Below are positions 17,590 through 25,890 of a DNA stretch of 64,000 bases, in pieces. Under the pieces are notes generated by a model. That model did no database searches. It saw only the letters and a list, made by a program, of their open reading frames with translations, and had not been told where the DNA came from. Positions within the stretch are counted from its first letter, which is position 1. Every line of letters begins with the position of its first letter. Source of the DNA: Methylotenera_A sp031429035 (GTDB lineage: Bacteria; Pseudomonadota; Gammaproteobacteria; Burkholderiales; Methylophilaceae); NCBI GenBank assembly GCA_031429035.1, contig JANOYU010000061.1:1-64000 (forward strand), given 5' to 3'. Made by a program: the position numbers and the translations under genes.

Positions 17590-17637
17590 GCTAAATGACT
17601 ATAGTTTATGCAACTTAAATAGCACGAGAAATTTATA

Positions 17638-17676
17638 ATGCCCTGCAAGCCGCATAGATATTGGCTTGCAGGGCAT
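17638..17676 (+). repeat. 39-bp hairpin repeat
   Basis: Perfect arms ATGCCCTGCAAGCC / GGCTTGCAGGGCAT around an 11-base loop holding GCATAGATATT. It lies between the convergent BON-fusion and universal stress genes and is the best-conserved copy in the window. Confidence 0.92.
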
Positions 17677-17706
17677 GTTGTTTAATGTTTATAAAATATA
17701 TTTAAA

Positions 17707-18534
17707 TTAATGCGATAAAAATGCACAGAAATGTGTGCCTTGTAGCAACTCGTTGGTTACGCCGCCCAACATCCATTCTCTAAATCGGCTGTGCCCATAG
17801 GCACCGGTAATCACAATATCGGCCTGCTGTTTTTTTGCTTCCATCATCAATTGCGTAGCATCGGATTCTTTAGAAATTGACACCAATGGCACGGCCGCAA
17901 CACCATGACTTTTTAACCAAACCGCTACCTCATTTAAACGTAAGGTGGCATCTTGTTTATTATATTCTGTCGCTATTTCTAACAAGGTAACGCGCTTAGC
18001 CAACGCCAATAATGGTAATGCATCCATAATAGCGCGCCTACATTCACGCGTATCTTTCCAACCAATCAACATATTATCTAGTTTAAATTGCTTGGTATGT
18101 GCAGGCACAGCCAATACTGGCCGGCCAGATTGCATAACAATTTCGCCAGCATGGGCGCTATTGTAGGTGTCGTATAAATCGCTGGGGTGCACGCTAGTAA
18201 TAATTAAATCGGCTGCGCACGCTTGTTCTACAATGTAATTTTCTACTGGCTGCATGCCAATGCTGGCACGCCAACTAATTGGCTTTTTGTGGTCTTTAAA
18301 AGCAGCCCTAAATAACGTCTCCTCGGCAGCAATTTTTTCTTCAATATGTGCTTGCTCGCGATCGTAATAGTCGACCATGGCAAAACTTTTGCCGTACACC
18401 ATTTGCGTTTGCAGGCCAACCACAATGCCTATTACCGCTGCGTTAGTGCGCTGTGCAAGCAGGTTGGCAGCTTGTAACACTGCAGCATTGGAATGCCAAA
18501 GTTGCAAATGCACCATGATGGTTTGGTAGCTCAT
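17707..18534 (-). CDS. Universal stress protein, UspA family, tandem-domain size
   Basis: A 275-residue protein of about two Usp domains. The N-terminal half lacks the nucleotide-binding signature. The C-terminal half keeps a GAYGHSRFREWMLGG segment, close to the G-2x-G-9x-G-S/T ATP-binding motif but ending GGVTNE rather than GS, so ATP binding is uncertain. An operator-like palindrome with a TATGCT -10 lies upstream. It probably accumulates under growth arrest or redox stress. Confidence 0.9.
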   Translation of the reverse strand: MSYQTIMVHLQLWHSNAAVLQAANLLAQRTNAAVIGIVVGLQTQMVYGKSFAMVDYYDREQAHIEEKIAAEETLFRAAFKDHKKPISWRASIGMQPVENYIVEQACAADLIITSVHPSDLYDTYNSAHAGEIVMQSGRPVLAVPAHTKQFKLDNMLIGWKDTRECRRAIMDALPLLALAKRVTLLEIATEYNKQDATLRLNEVAVWLKSHGVAAVPLVSISKESDATQLMMEAKKQQADIVITGAYGHSRFREWMLGGVTNELLQGTHFCAFLSH

Positions 18535-18579
18535 GCTATTTCTCCTGTTTGGTTTGTCACTATTTTATAGCCCATTTTT

Positions 18580-18622
18580 AGCATAAACCAACGCCACTAC
18601 TTTATCTGTGCGCTAACAAACA
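18580..18622 (-). promoter_or_regulatory. Crp-geometry operator and -10 box, universal stress gene
   Basis: TGTGCGCTAACAAACA at 18607-18622 with a -10-like TATGCT (minus strand, 18585-18580) 29.5 bp from the centre. Confidence 0.55.
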
Positions 18623-18670
18623 TAGCCGCAATAATAAAGTCTAAAAATAAGCTAAATAAGCAATCTTATG

Positions 18671-18711
18671 TGTGCTGGCAGACAGAAGTTGACCAAAATC
18701 AATCGTAAAAT
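18671..18711 (+). promoter_or_regulatory. Crp-like operator (14-bp variant) and -10 box, csbD-aox operon
   Basis: TGTGCTGGCAGACA at 18671-18684, with a spacer of 2 rather than 4, and a -10-like TAAAAT at 18706-18711, 28.5 bp from the centre. A TTGACC at 18689-18694 could serve as a -35 to a TTTAAT at 18711-18716, so a second promoter reading exists. Confidence 0.5.
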
Positions 18712-18762
18712 TTAATTTGCTTTAACAGCAATTTATTCAAAATTTTTAATAAAGGAATCATC

Positions 18763-19011
18763 ATGAACTGGGATCAAATTGAAGGAAACTGGAAACAACT
18801 TAAAGGTAATGTGCAGCAAAAATGGGGCAAATTAACAGATGACCATTTAGATGTGATTGCAGGTAAACGTGAGCAATTGGCTGGCAAAATTCAAGAGGTA
18901 TATGGCACTGCTAAAGACGAGGTAGAAAAAGATTTAACGCAGTGGCAATCGACACTAAAGCATGATAATAAAAGCAAAGAAAGTAATGGCAGTAAAAAAA
19001 TTAGAATGTAA
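18763..19011 (+). CDS. CsbD family stress protein
   Basis: An 82-residue hydrophilic protein beginning MNWDQIEGNWKQLKGNVQQK and containing KWGKLTDDHLDVIAGKREQL, which define the CsbD family (general stress, often highly expressed, four-helix bundle). The C-terminus is lysine- and serine-rich. The stop shares a base with the alternative oxidase start (TAATG). A second copy is at 29390-29617. Confidence 0.93.
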   Translation: MNWDQIEGNWKQLKGNVQQKWGKLTDDHLDVIAGKREQLAGKIQEVYGTAKDEVEKDLTQWQSTLKHDNKSKESNGSKKIRM

Positions 19012-19754
19012 TGCAAAATAATAACTTGCTGGAACAAGCCATTAAGGCCAACGAAACCTCATCAGCAATAAAGGGTGAGCATAAATTGGCACAGAGTTCA
19101 CATCACGCTCCCAGCGGATTATCTGATCATTTTGCATTGGGGTTTACCAAGCTGCTGCGCTGGGGTGCCGATACTTTTTTTGCCAAACGCTATGGGCATC
19201 GCGCAGTTGTGCTGGAAACGGTGGCGGCTGTGCCTGGCATGGTGGGCGCGACGATTCAACACCTTAATAGCTTGCGTCGCATGAAAGACGACGGCGGTTG
19301 GATTCGTACGCTGATGGAAGAAGCCGAGAACGAGCGCATGCATTTGATGACTTTTATTGAAATTGCCAAACCCTCTTTATTTGAGCGCATTGTGGTAATG
19401 GCTGCACAGTGGATTTTCTACATCGGTTTCTTTTTGTTGTATCTCATTTCATCACGCACAGCGCACCGTGTGGTGGGTTATTTTGAAGAAGAAGCCGTCA
19501 TCAGCTACACGCTTTATTTACAAGAGATAGATGAAGGCCGATCACCCAACGTACCGGCACCTGCCATTGCAAAACATTATTGGAAAATGCCAGCAGATGC
19601 CACTTTGCGTGATGTGATACTGATTGTGCGGGCAGACGAAGCCCATCATAGAGACATTAATCACGGCTTCTCAAGCAAGCTTGCTGGCCTGCCAGTTAAT
19701 GGTCATGCTGCGCCTTATCCAAAGCATGCTGATAGTTTGCGCTTAGACGCATGA
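19011..19754 (+). CDS. aox: Alternative oxidase (di-iron ubiquinol oxidase)
   Basis: A 247-residue membrane-bound di-iron oxidase that passes electrons from ubiquinol to oxygen without pumping protons. All six ligands are visible: Glu69 (LETVAAVPG), Glu108 and His111 (NERMHLM), Glu160 (FEEEAV), Glu210 and His213 (RADEAHHRD). Two membrane-embedded helices lie around 73-85 and 128-148. Alternative oxidase is widespread in plants and fungi and patchy in Proteobacteria. Here it is coupled to csbD upstream (TAATG) and to a peptidoglycan-binding protein downstream (ATGA), which suggests a stress-induced bypass of the cytochrome chain. Confidence 0.96.
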   Translation: MQNNNLLEQAIKANETSSAIKGEHKLAQSSHHAPSGLSDHFALGFTKLLRWGADTFFAKRYGHRAVVLETVAAVPGMVGATIQHLNSLRRMKDDGGWIRTLMEEAENERMHLMTFIEIAKPSLFERIVVMAAQWIFYIGFFLLYLISSRTAHRVVGYFEEEAVISYTLYLQEIDEGRSPNVPAPAIAKHYWKMPADATLRDVILIVRADEAHHRDINHGFSSKLAGLPVNGHAAPYPKHADSLRLDA

Positions 19755-20218
19755 ATTTTGCCAATTATATGGCTGCCAGCACCTCACAAAATAACTTAAT
19801 ATTTTCGATGACAATTGTTATATCGCTTTTTGGATTAAGCTCTTTACCAGTGGCGGCTGCTAAAAATACTTATTTTCAAAACGATACATTGCATGTTGCC
19901 ACGGCTTATACCAATATAACACTGCCAACTTTGCGCCGTGGCGATAAAGGTAATGATGTAAAAATATTACAGCAAATTTTATTAGATAATGGCTTTCTAG
20001 GCGCTGCAAGTGCTCGGCTGAAAAAAGGTACAGGGGTAATTGCAATTGATGGTATTTTTGGCTCAACAACAGAGTCTGCCGTGAAAGATTTACAAAGACG
20101 TTACAAACATAGCGCTAATGGTGTTGTGACACCAACCACATGGGAAACTATTGATGTTTATGAGAACCCTTATCGCTCAGCTTTACCGTGGATATCACAA
20201 AAGTTAAAGGTTAGTTAA
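19751..20218 (+). CDS. Exported peptidoglycan-binding domain protein
   Basis: A 155-residue protein with an N-terminal signal or anchor (hydrophobic about 16-38) and one PG_binding_1 domain (about 60-140; LRRGDKGNDVKILQQIL, then IDGIFGSTTESAVKDLQ). No catalytic domain follows, so it probably only docks to the cell wall. It overlaps the alternative oxidase stop by 4 bases (ATGA). The link to the oxidase is not explained by known pathways. Confidence 0.87.
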   Translation: MNFANYMAASTSQNNLIFSMTIVISLFGLSSLPVAAAKNTYFQNDTLHVATAYTNITLPTLRRGDKGNDVKILQQILLDNGFLGAASARLKKGTGVIAIDGIFGSTTESAVKDLQRRYKHSANGVVTPTTWETIDVYENPYRSALPWISQKLKVS

Positions 20219-20315
20219 ACGTCATGACGGTTAAGCGAATGGACAACGTCGGCATTGTGGTGGATGCCATTACGCTTAATTAAAGCATCTACAGAAATTA
20301 AAAAGGAGCAATGTA

Positions 20316-20882
20316 ATGAGAAAGTTAAAATTACAAATGCAGTTGACGTTAGACGGTTTTGTGGGAGGGCCTGATGGCGAAATGGACTGGATGATGTTTG
20401 ATTGGGATGATGCGATAAAAAATGATGTAAACAAATTAATTGATTCATCTGACACGATTTTAATGGGCAGAAAAATGAGTGATGGGTTTGTCAAATTTTG
20501 GACAAATGTGTTGGAAGACCCTGCAAACCCTGAACATGCGTTTGCTAAAAAAATGCTTGATACCCCAAAAGTTGTTTTTACAAAAACACTTGAAGCATCG
20601 CCTTGGGCGAACACGGTGCTGGCAAAAGGCGATATTGTAGAAGAAGTGAATCGCCTCAAAAATCAGCCAGGTAAAGACATTCTCGTCTATGGCGGTGCAG
20701 GCTTTGTGTCGTCTTTAATTAAGGAAGATTTGATTGATGAATACAATTTTTTTATCAATCCGAATGCAATTGGGCGCGGCATGACAATATTCGGCAAATT
20801 GGAAGATAAAAAATCAAGTTTGAAACTAAGCCATTCGCAATCCTACAACTGCGGAATTGTGGTCAATACCTACTTAAAATAA
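20316..20882 (+). CDS. Dihydrofolate reductase-like protein (RibD C-terminal family)
   Basis: A 188-residue single-domain protein of the RibD_C/YyaP group: LQMQLTLDGFVGGPDGEMDW at the start, then DTILMGRKMSDG and DILVYGGAGFVSSL, which form the NADPH site. Members are reductases of unknown substrate rather than true FolA. The ribosome site AAAGGAGCAATGTA is present. It lies 97 bases after the peptidoglycan-binding gene in the same direction and may be part of that operon or separately expressed. Confidence 0.88.
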   Translation: MRKLKLQMQLTLDGFVGGPDGEMDWMMFDWDDAIKNDVNKLIDSSDTILMGRKMSDGFVKFWTNVLEDPANPEHAFAKKMLDTPKVVFTKTLEASPWANTVLAKGDIVEEVNRLKNQPGKDILVYGGAGFVSSLIKEDLIDEYNFFINPNAIGRGMTIFGKLEDKKSSLKLSHSQSYNCGIVVNTYLK

Positions 20883-20921
20883 TTTAACAATCATCAGCCT
20901 ATTTTAATACATATTATTTCG

Positions 20922-20960
20922 ATGCTCTGCGAGCCGCATGGATATTGGCTTGCAGAGCAT
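20922..20960 (+). repeat. 39-bp hairpin repeat
   Basis: Arms ATGCTCTGCGAGCC / GGCTTGCAGAGCAT around the core GCATGGATATT. It sits between the convergent RibD-like and peroxiredoxin genes, where a terminator is expected. Confidence 0.9.
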
Positions 20961-20990
20961 GTGTTTGATGCACGCATTAAAAATGTTTTC

Positions 20991-21593
20991 TTAAAGCACT
21001 TGCGAGTGCGCTGCCAAGTAATTTGCCACGCCTTCATTGGTGGGTAGCATGCCCGCATCGCCTTTGTTCCAGCCAGCTGGGCAAACTTCACCATTCTCTT
21101 CATAAAACTGTAATGCATCTACCATACGCAGCATTTCATCTACATTACGTCCTAGCGGCAAATCATTTACCACTTGGTGGCGCACAATGCCTTGTTTATC
21201 AATTAAAAATGAGGCTCTAAATGCCACCCCATCGGCGCTTTCTATGCCGTAATCTTGCATAATATGGCGCTTAATATCGGCCACCATAGGAAACTGCACT
21301 TGGCCGATGCCACCTTCGTTAATTGGCGTGTTTTTCCAAGCCAAATGGGTAAAGTGCGAATCGATAGACACGGCAATCACTTCCACCTGGCGCGCTTCAA
21401 AATCGTCCATGCGATTGTTAAACGCAATAATTTCGGACGGGCATACGAAGGTAAAATCCATCGGGTAGAAAAACAGTACGGCATGTTTGCCTTTGATATT
21501 TGCTGATAATACAAATTCTTCTTGTATGGAGTTGTCACCCATAACCACTGGGGCAATAAAATCTGGCGCAAGCTTGCCAACTAAAACTGTCAT
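20991..21593 (-). CDS. Typical 2-Cys peroxiredoxin
   Basis: A 200-residue AhpC/Prx1-type thiol peroxidase that reduces hydrogen peroxide and organic peroxides. The peroxidatic Cys51 is in FTFVCPSEI and the resolving Cys171 is in GEVCPAGW; the conserved Thr lies in MDFTF and the Arg is later in the fold. No flavoprotein AhpF is nearby, so the electron donor is probably thioredoxin. It shares a divergent operator at 21654-21669 with the triple-BON gene, and its -10 TATAAA is correctly placed. Confidence 0.95.
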   Translation of the reverse strand: MTVLVGKLAPDFIAPVVMGDNSIQEEFVLSANIKGKHAVLFFYPMDFTFVCPSEIIAFNNRMDDFEARQVEVIAVSIDSHFTHLAWKNTPINEGGIGQVQFPMVADIKRHIMQDYGIESADGVAFRASFLIDKQGIVRHQVVNDLPLGRNVDEMLRMVDALQFYEENGEVCPAGWNKGDAGMLPTNEGVANYLAAHSQVL

Positions 21594-21626
21594 TATTATT
21601 TCCTTAAATTAAAAAAACATATGCCC

Positions 21627-21696
21627 TTTATAAAATGAAACAGTTATTGCATCTGTACGTTGGCGCACAGACCTGATGAATGGTAGCGAATATGCT
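21627..21696. promoter_or_regulatory. Divergent Crp-geometry operator with a -10 box on each side
   Basis: TGTACGTTGGCGCACA at 21654-21669. A -10-like TATAAA faces the peroxiredoxin (minus strand, 21632-21627) and a -10-like TATGCT faces the BON gene (21691-21696), each 29.5 bp from the palindrome centre. One site appears to serve both directions, which is the clearest case in the window. Confidence 0.68.
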
Positions 21697-21729
21697 AAGT
21701 TTTTATTTAATATTTAAACGGAAACCATC

Positions 21730-22389
21730 ATGCAAAAAACTGATGTACACATTCAGCAAGATATTATTGCGGAATTAAAATGGGATCCCTCAATTGACCC
21801 CACACATATTCAGGTTGAAGTGCAACATGGTGATGTGACATTGACTGGCCGCGTGAGTAGCCAAGCAGAAAAGCTAAATGTAGAGCGCTCTGTAAAACGG
21901 GTTTCTGGTGTCAATGCTGTGGTGGTTAATTTAGATTATGCAATGCCAGATGCCAGTGTTAAAACCGATATTGAAATTGAAAATAGAGCCATCAACTTAC
22001 TGCAGTGGATGACCTACTGGGATGATGACGATGTAGAAGTGACCGTTAAAAATGGTTGGGTGACTTTGTCTGGCGAGCTAGATTGGAAATATCAGCAAGA
22101 GGCGGCTGTTGAAATGATTCGGCACTTAATTGGCGTAGCTGGTGTGATTGATTTAATGACAATTAAGCAAATTGCATCAACCAACGATATTAAAACTGAA
22201 ATTGAACACGCATTAAGGCGCCATTTGGATGACGGCGCCCAATATATAATGGTAGAAGTGCGTGCAGGTAGTGTGACGCTTTCTGGCACAGCTAATAATT
22301 GGCAAGATGTTAAATTAGCTATTAAAGCTGCTTCTAGCACTTTTGGTGTTTGGAACGTACAAAACGACATAAGTGTGAATCGAGAATAG
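21730..22389 (+). CDS. Triple BON-domain protein (OsmY-like, no signal peptide)
   Basis: A 219-residue protein made of three BON domains (about 3-70, 78-145, 148-217), each with the GxVTLxG strand (GDVTLTGRV, GWVTLSGEL, GSVTLSGTA). There is no signal peptide or lipobox, unlike E. coli OsmY, so it may be cytoplasmic. Three tandem BON domains without a signal are also seen in heat-shock-linked proteins of Proteobacteria. Expression is probably shared with the peroxiredoxin through the divergent operator. Confidence 0.9.
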   Translation: MQKTDVHIQQDIIAELKWDPSIDPTHIQVEVQHGDVTLTGRVSSQAEKLNVERSVKRVSGVNAVVVNLDYAMPDASVKTDIEIENRAINLLQWMTYWDDDDVEVTVKNGWVTLSGELDWKYQQEAAVEMIRHLIGVAGVIDLMTIKQIASTNDIKTEIEHALRRHLDDGAQYIMVEVRAGSVTLSGTANNWQDVKLAIKAASSTFGVWNVQNDISVNRE

Positions 22390-22431
22390 TGATACCTTTC
22401 CCACATTTATTTCAATATGTTTAATCTTTGC

Positions 22432-23514
22432 TTAATTTTCTTTTCTGGCTGTCCAAACGCTTATCAAAAATAAGGTAATTGCTAACACCACTGGCCCTAA
22501 TATAATGCCAGATGAACCAAACGCAAGCAGCCCTCCAACCAAAGATACAAACATTAATAATGTGTGCAATTTTAGACGGTTTGCCATTAGCATGGGCCGC
22601 AATAAATTATCTACTGTGCCCACCACCAGCACGCCCCACAGCATCAAAATAATTGCTTGCTGCCAGTTACCTTCTACCAATAAAAATAGGGCGGCTGGGC
22701 CCCAAATAATAAACGCACCTAACATGGGAATAAACGCCAATAATGCCATGACAAGCCCCCAAAGTAGCGGCGCTGGTAAGCCTAACCACCAAAACATTAA
22801 GCCGCCCAAAAAGCCTTGTGCGAGTGAAATGCCCAATGTGCCATAAACGGTTGCGTGTATGGTATCGTCAATATGGGTAAATAAATCAACAGCTTCTCTA
22901 TCAGATAGTGGCAGCAGTTTACTCAAACCTTGTTTTATGGCGTGCCGATCGCGTAAAAAAAAGAACAACATATAAATAGTTAGAATAAATCCCACTAATT
23001 GATACAGCGAGCCTTTTATAAATGCGCCTGCCGAATTGGTAACCCATAAACTAAAGTTTTTAATGGTTTCTGGTAAATTAATTTGCGCCTCAAGCTCTTT
23101 AACCAAAGGTGCAAGCCTAGGTTGATCATCAATAATTCGCTGCCATAGTCCATCGTTCACTTTAGCTTCAATCAGTAATGCGCCATTTATAGCCTGCACA
23201 GCCAATTGCTGACCAACTAAAATAGCAGGGGCAATTGCCATTAAGCTAATAGCAAACACCGCAACTAAAGTGGCTAGATTCTGGTTTTTAACCTTTAATT
23301 CTAACCAAGTTTGAAATGGTGAAAATAGCACAGCAAACGTTGTTGCCCACACCAAAGCAGGTAAAAATGGCAGCGCCATGGCATAACAAAGATAAATACC
23401 AATTGCAGTAAAAATAAATAGTAGTAACTTATGCAATTGAATATCAGGCTGCCAATGCACACTTTTTGTTTCTTTAATCAATTTTTGTTCCCCAATTTGA
23501 TAGTTTTTTAACAT
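22432..23514 (-). CDS. AI-2E family transporter (PerM-like)
   Basis: A 360-residue polytopic membrane protein with paired N-terminal membrane helices (about 29-70), a soluble domain (about 90-155) and five to six C-terminal helices including LGLPAPLLWGLVMALLAFIP and VDNLLRPMLM. This is the AI-2E/UPF0118 layout. Members export small molecules or act as Na+/H+ antiporters; the substrate is unknown here. The operator at 23545-23560 is too close to its start for the usual spacing, so that site more likely serves the divergent oxidoreductase gene. Confidence 0.92.
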   Translation of the reverse strand: MLKNYQIGEQKLIKETKSVHWQPDIQLHKLLLFIFTAIGIYLCYAMALPFLPALVWATTFAVLFSPFQTWLELKVKNQNLATLVAVFAISLMAIAPAILVGQQLAVQAINGALLIEAKVNDGLWQRIIDDQPRLAPLVKELEAQINLPETIKNFSLWVTNSAGAFIKGSLYQLVGFILTIYMLFFFLRDRHAIKQGLSKLLPLSDREAVDLFTHIDDTIHATVYGTLGISLAQGFLGGLMFWWLGLPAPLLWGLVMALLAFIPMLGAFIIWGPAALFLLVEGNWQQAIILMLWGVLVVGTVDNLLRPMLMANRLKLHTLLMFVSLVGGLLAFGSSGIILGPVVLAITLFLISVWTARKEN

Positions 23515-23544
23515 TTAAATATGCATTAATTTAGCTTTATTGTC

Positions 23545-23587
23545 TGTACGCTTTCGCACAGACGATAATTCGAATATGCGTTATAAA
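23545..23587 (+). promoter_or_regulatory. Crp-geometry operator and -10 box, MDR oxidoreductase gene
   Basis: TGTACGCTTTCGCACA at 23545-23560 with a -10-like TATAAA at 23582-23587, 29.5 bp from the centre. Directed at the oxidoreductase gene starting at 23613. Confidence 0.62.
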
Positions 23588-23612
23588 CAAATATCTACTT
23601 AAAGGTGTTTTT

Positions 23613-24728
23613 ATGAAAAAACTAGCCTCTGTGACCTCAAACCAAGCATTGAATTTACCCGCCAAAAACACCATTAATCGGCGTATTGTATTGAGCTCTC
23701 GCCCAATTGGAGAGCCCACAATGGCTAATTTTAGGCTTGATGAGGGAAGCGTTCCAATGCCATCCGATGGCCAAGTATTGTTGCGTACTTTATATTTATC
23801 GCTAGACCCATATATGCGTGGCCGCATGAGTGATGCTGAGTCTTACGCCGCGCCAGTGGCCATTGATGAGGTGATGGTGGGCGGCACTGTATCAATTGTT
23901 GAGGCTTCGCTTAATGTAAATTTTAAATTGGGTGATTTAGTATTAAGCGCAAACGGTTGGCAAGAATATGCCTTAAGTGGTGGCGAAGGGTTGATTAAAA
24001 TAAACTCAGCGCAATTAGATGCGAAGCAATATGCCAAATCAGATAAGAATATGCAACACCCTTCTCTACATTTGGGGGTGTTAGGCATGCCAGGTTTTAC
24101 CGCTTACATGGGTTTACTGGATATCGGGCAGCCTAAACCCAATGAAACTGTGGTGGTGGCAGCAGCCAGTGGTGCAGTAGGCAGCGTGGTAGGGCAAATT
24201 GCCAAAATTAAAGGCTGTAAAGTGGTGGGCATTGCAGGCGGTGCAGACAAATGTAAATACGTTGTTGATGAACTCGGTTTTGATGCCTGCATTGACCACC
24301 ATGCCGACAACTTAGCACAGCAATTGGCTGATAGTTGCCATAAAGGTATCGATGTATACTTTGAAAGCGTTGGCGGTAAGGTGTTTGATGCAGTATTGCC
24401 TTTATTAAACAGCAAAGCTCGCGTTCCTGTATGTGGCATGATAGCCAGCTATAACAATACCAGTTTGCCGCATGGGCCAGATAGGCTTGGCTTATTGGTT
24501 AGCATATTATTACGTAAGCGTATCAAAATGCAGGGGTTTATTATTTTTGATGATTACGCAAGCCGCTACCCTGAATTTGTAAAACAAATGAGCGATTGGT
24601 TAAAGCAAGGCAATATTAAATTTTTAGAAGACTTTACAGAAGGTTTAGAAAATGCACCATTGGCGTTTATAGATGTTTTAAATGGTAAAAACTTTGGTAA
24701 AGCGATAGTGAGAATTTCTCAACATTAA
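23613..24728 (+). CDS. NADPH-dependent medium-chain oxidoreductase (CurA/leukotriene B4 reductase group)
   Basis: A 371-residue zinc-free medium-chain dehydrogenase/reductase. The N-terminal domain carries LYLSLDPYMRGRMSD, the hallmark of the prostaglandin/alkenal reductase branch, and the cofactor site is AASGAVGSVVGQIAKIKGC near residue 185. There are no zinc-binding cysteines. These enzymes reduce alpha,beta-unsaturated aldehydes and ketones formed during oxidative damage. An N-terminal extension of about 25 residues precedes the usual start of the fold. ATG at 23613 is close to the predicted transcript start and has AAAGGTG upstream. Confidence 0.92.
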   Translation: MKKLASVTSNQALNLPAKNTINRRIVLSSRPIGEPTMANFRLDEGSVPMPSDGQVLLRTLYLSLDPYMRGRMSDAESYAAPVAIDEVMVGGTVSIVEASLNVNFKLGDLVLSANGWQEYALSGGEGLIKINSAQLDAKQYAKSDKNMQHPSLHLGVLGMPGFTAYMGLLDIGQPKPNETVVVAAASGAVGSVVGQIAKIKGCKVVGIAGGADKCKYVVDELGFDACIDHHADNLAQQLADSCHKGIDVYFESVGGKVFDAVLPLLNSKARVPVCGMIASYNNTSLPHGPDRLGLLVSILLRKRIKMQGFIIFDDYASRYPEFVKQMSDWLKQGNIKFLEDFTEGLENAPLAFIDVLNGKNFGKAIVRISQH

Positions 24729-24817
24729 TGCGCAATTCTAAATTTTTCGACCATTTTCTTAATCAAGCTGCTGAAAAAGAAAATGGCGATAAGTTTATGC
24801 GTGTTTTTACTTCAAAA

Positions 24818-24898
24818 TCATTTAGACTTTTTATCGTCCTTTGATTTCTTGCCTTTTGATTTATCGTCAGGCTTGTTACCTTTTTGATCTGCAAACAT
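24818..24898 (-). CDS. Tiny lysine-rich peptide
   Basis: A 26-residue reading frame beginning MFADQKGNKPDDKSKG and continuing with Lys, Ser and Asp only. The ATG at 24898 is 8 bases after AGGAG; another ATG at 24904 is too close to that site. About 92 bases upstream lies TGTACGCAGGCGCACA, with a -10-like TAAAAT at the regulon's usual distance on this strand. A ribosome site plus a regulon promoter argue it is a real gene. The highly charged sequence suggests an intrinsically disordered stress peptide; function unknown. Confidence 0.6.
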   Translation of the reverse strand: MFADQKGNKPDDKSKGKKSKDDKKSK

Positions 24899-24963
24899 GT
24901 TCATTACTCCTAAAAAAATTAAAAATATCTGCGCGTTATTCATTTAACTTGCAGATAAATCGT

Positions 24964-25005
24964 ATTTTAATAATCTAGCAAAAGTAGTCTGTACGCAGGC
25001 GCACA
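24964..25005 (-). promoter_or_regulatory. Crp-geometry operator and -10 box, tiny lysine-rich gene
   Basis: TGTACGCAGGCGCACA at 24990-25005. The -10-like TAAAAT on the minus strand (24969-24964) is 28.5 bp from the centre. No matching hexamer is found at that distance on the plus strand, so the site points to the peptide gene rather than to the regulator at 25140. Confidence 0.55.
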
Positions 25006-25055
25006 CAAGTATTAATTAAGCCAATCAATCACTATTTAATACATTAGTTTCTATA

Positions 25056-25098
25056 TGTTGCCTAGCGAACATACAGGGTTTATGCTTAGCTTTATACT
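25056..25098 (+). promoter_or_regulatory. Crp-geometry operator and -10 box, upstream of the first Crp/Fnr regulator
   Basis: TGTTGCCTAGCGAACA at 25056-25071 with -10-like TATACT at 25093-25098, 29.5 bp from the centre. The inferred transcript start near 25105 leaves a 35-base leader to the ATG at 25140. If the regulator binds here it controls its own gene. Confidence 0.6.
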
Positions 25099-25139
25099 CA
25101 GTTAAATAAAAATCAATTATTTTTAACTTAGGGATAAAG

Positions 25140-25865
25140 ATGGCTGCAATGTCCAACCCAAAACAAAACCATTTGTTAGATGCGCTATTGATAGGCGAAT
25201 TTAACCGACTATCCCCAGACTTAGAGCTAATAGAAATGCCATTAGGTAAAGTGCTATACGAGTCTGGCGGAAAATTAGAGCATGTGTACTTTCCAACTAC
25301 CTCAATAATTTCTTTGCTTTATGTGATGGAAAATGGCGCATCTGCAGAAATTGCCGTTGTGGGTAACGAAGGTATTTTGGGCATATCGCTTTTTATGGGT
25401 GGTGAAACCACTTCTAGCCGAGCCATTGTGCAGAGTGCAGGTCACGCATACCAGCTAAAAGCGCAGTTACTTAAAGATGAATTTAACCGTGGCGGCCCTG
25501 TGCAGCGTTTACTGCTGCGTTATACGCAAGCGTTAATCACCCAAATGGCACAAACAGCAGTGTGTAACCGACATCATACGGTTGAGCAACAATTATGTCG
25601 TTGGTTGCTGCTAAGCCTAGATAGGCTAGCCAGTGACGAGCTAACAATGACGCAAGAGTTAATTGCCAATATGCTTGGCGTGCGACGCGAGGGCGTGACT
25701 GAAGCGGCTGGCAAACTGCAACGCGATGGCATTATTCACTATAGTCGCGGCCATATAGAGGTAATAGACCGGCCAAAATTAGAAAAACGTAGTTGCGAAT
25801 GTTATCAAGTAGTAAAAACAGAATTTGATCGATTACTACCAGCCTTGCACGGGATTGCCACCTAA
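25140..25865 (+). CDS. Crp/Fnr-family transcription regulator (first copy)
   Basis: A 241-residue regulator. The N-terminal half is a cNMP-binding-type beta roll (about 20-130) with VYFPTTSIISLLY and VGNEGILGISLFMGGE. It lacks the FNR cysteine cluster and the CRP cAMP-site Arg-Ser/Thr pair. The C-terminal winged helix has TQELIANMLGVRREGVTEAAGKL, with a recognition helix (RREGVTEAAG) different from CRP (SRETVGR). The ribosome site is TTAGGGATAAAG. It lies at the heart of the cluster of TGTRCG-N4-CGYACA sites and has one at -41.5 of its own promoter, so it is a strong candidate for the regulon's activator. Confidence 0.92.
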   Translation: MAAMSNPKQNHLLDALLIGEFNRLSPDLELIEMPLGKVLYESGGKLEHVYFPTTSIISLLYVMENGASAEIAVVGNEGILGISLFMGGETTSSRAIVQSAGHAYQLKAQLLKDEFNRGGPVQRLLLRYTQALITQMAQTAVCNRHHTVEQQLCRWLLLSLDRLASDELTMTQELIANMLGVRREGVTEAAGKLQRDGIIHYSRGHIEVIDRPKLEKRSCECYQVVKTEFDRLLPALHGIAT

Positions 25866-25890
25866 CTATTTTTTAAATTGTTTTTAGCTA

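Noticed and set aside
18706..18716. TTGACC-N16-TTTAAT as an ordinary sigma-70 promoter of csbD.
   Set aside because: Not discarded fully: the overlapping TAAAAT fits the regulon spacing better, so I did not list the second reading as its own feature.
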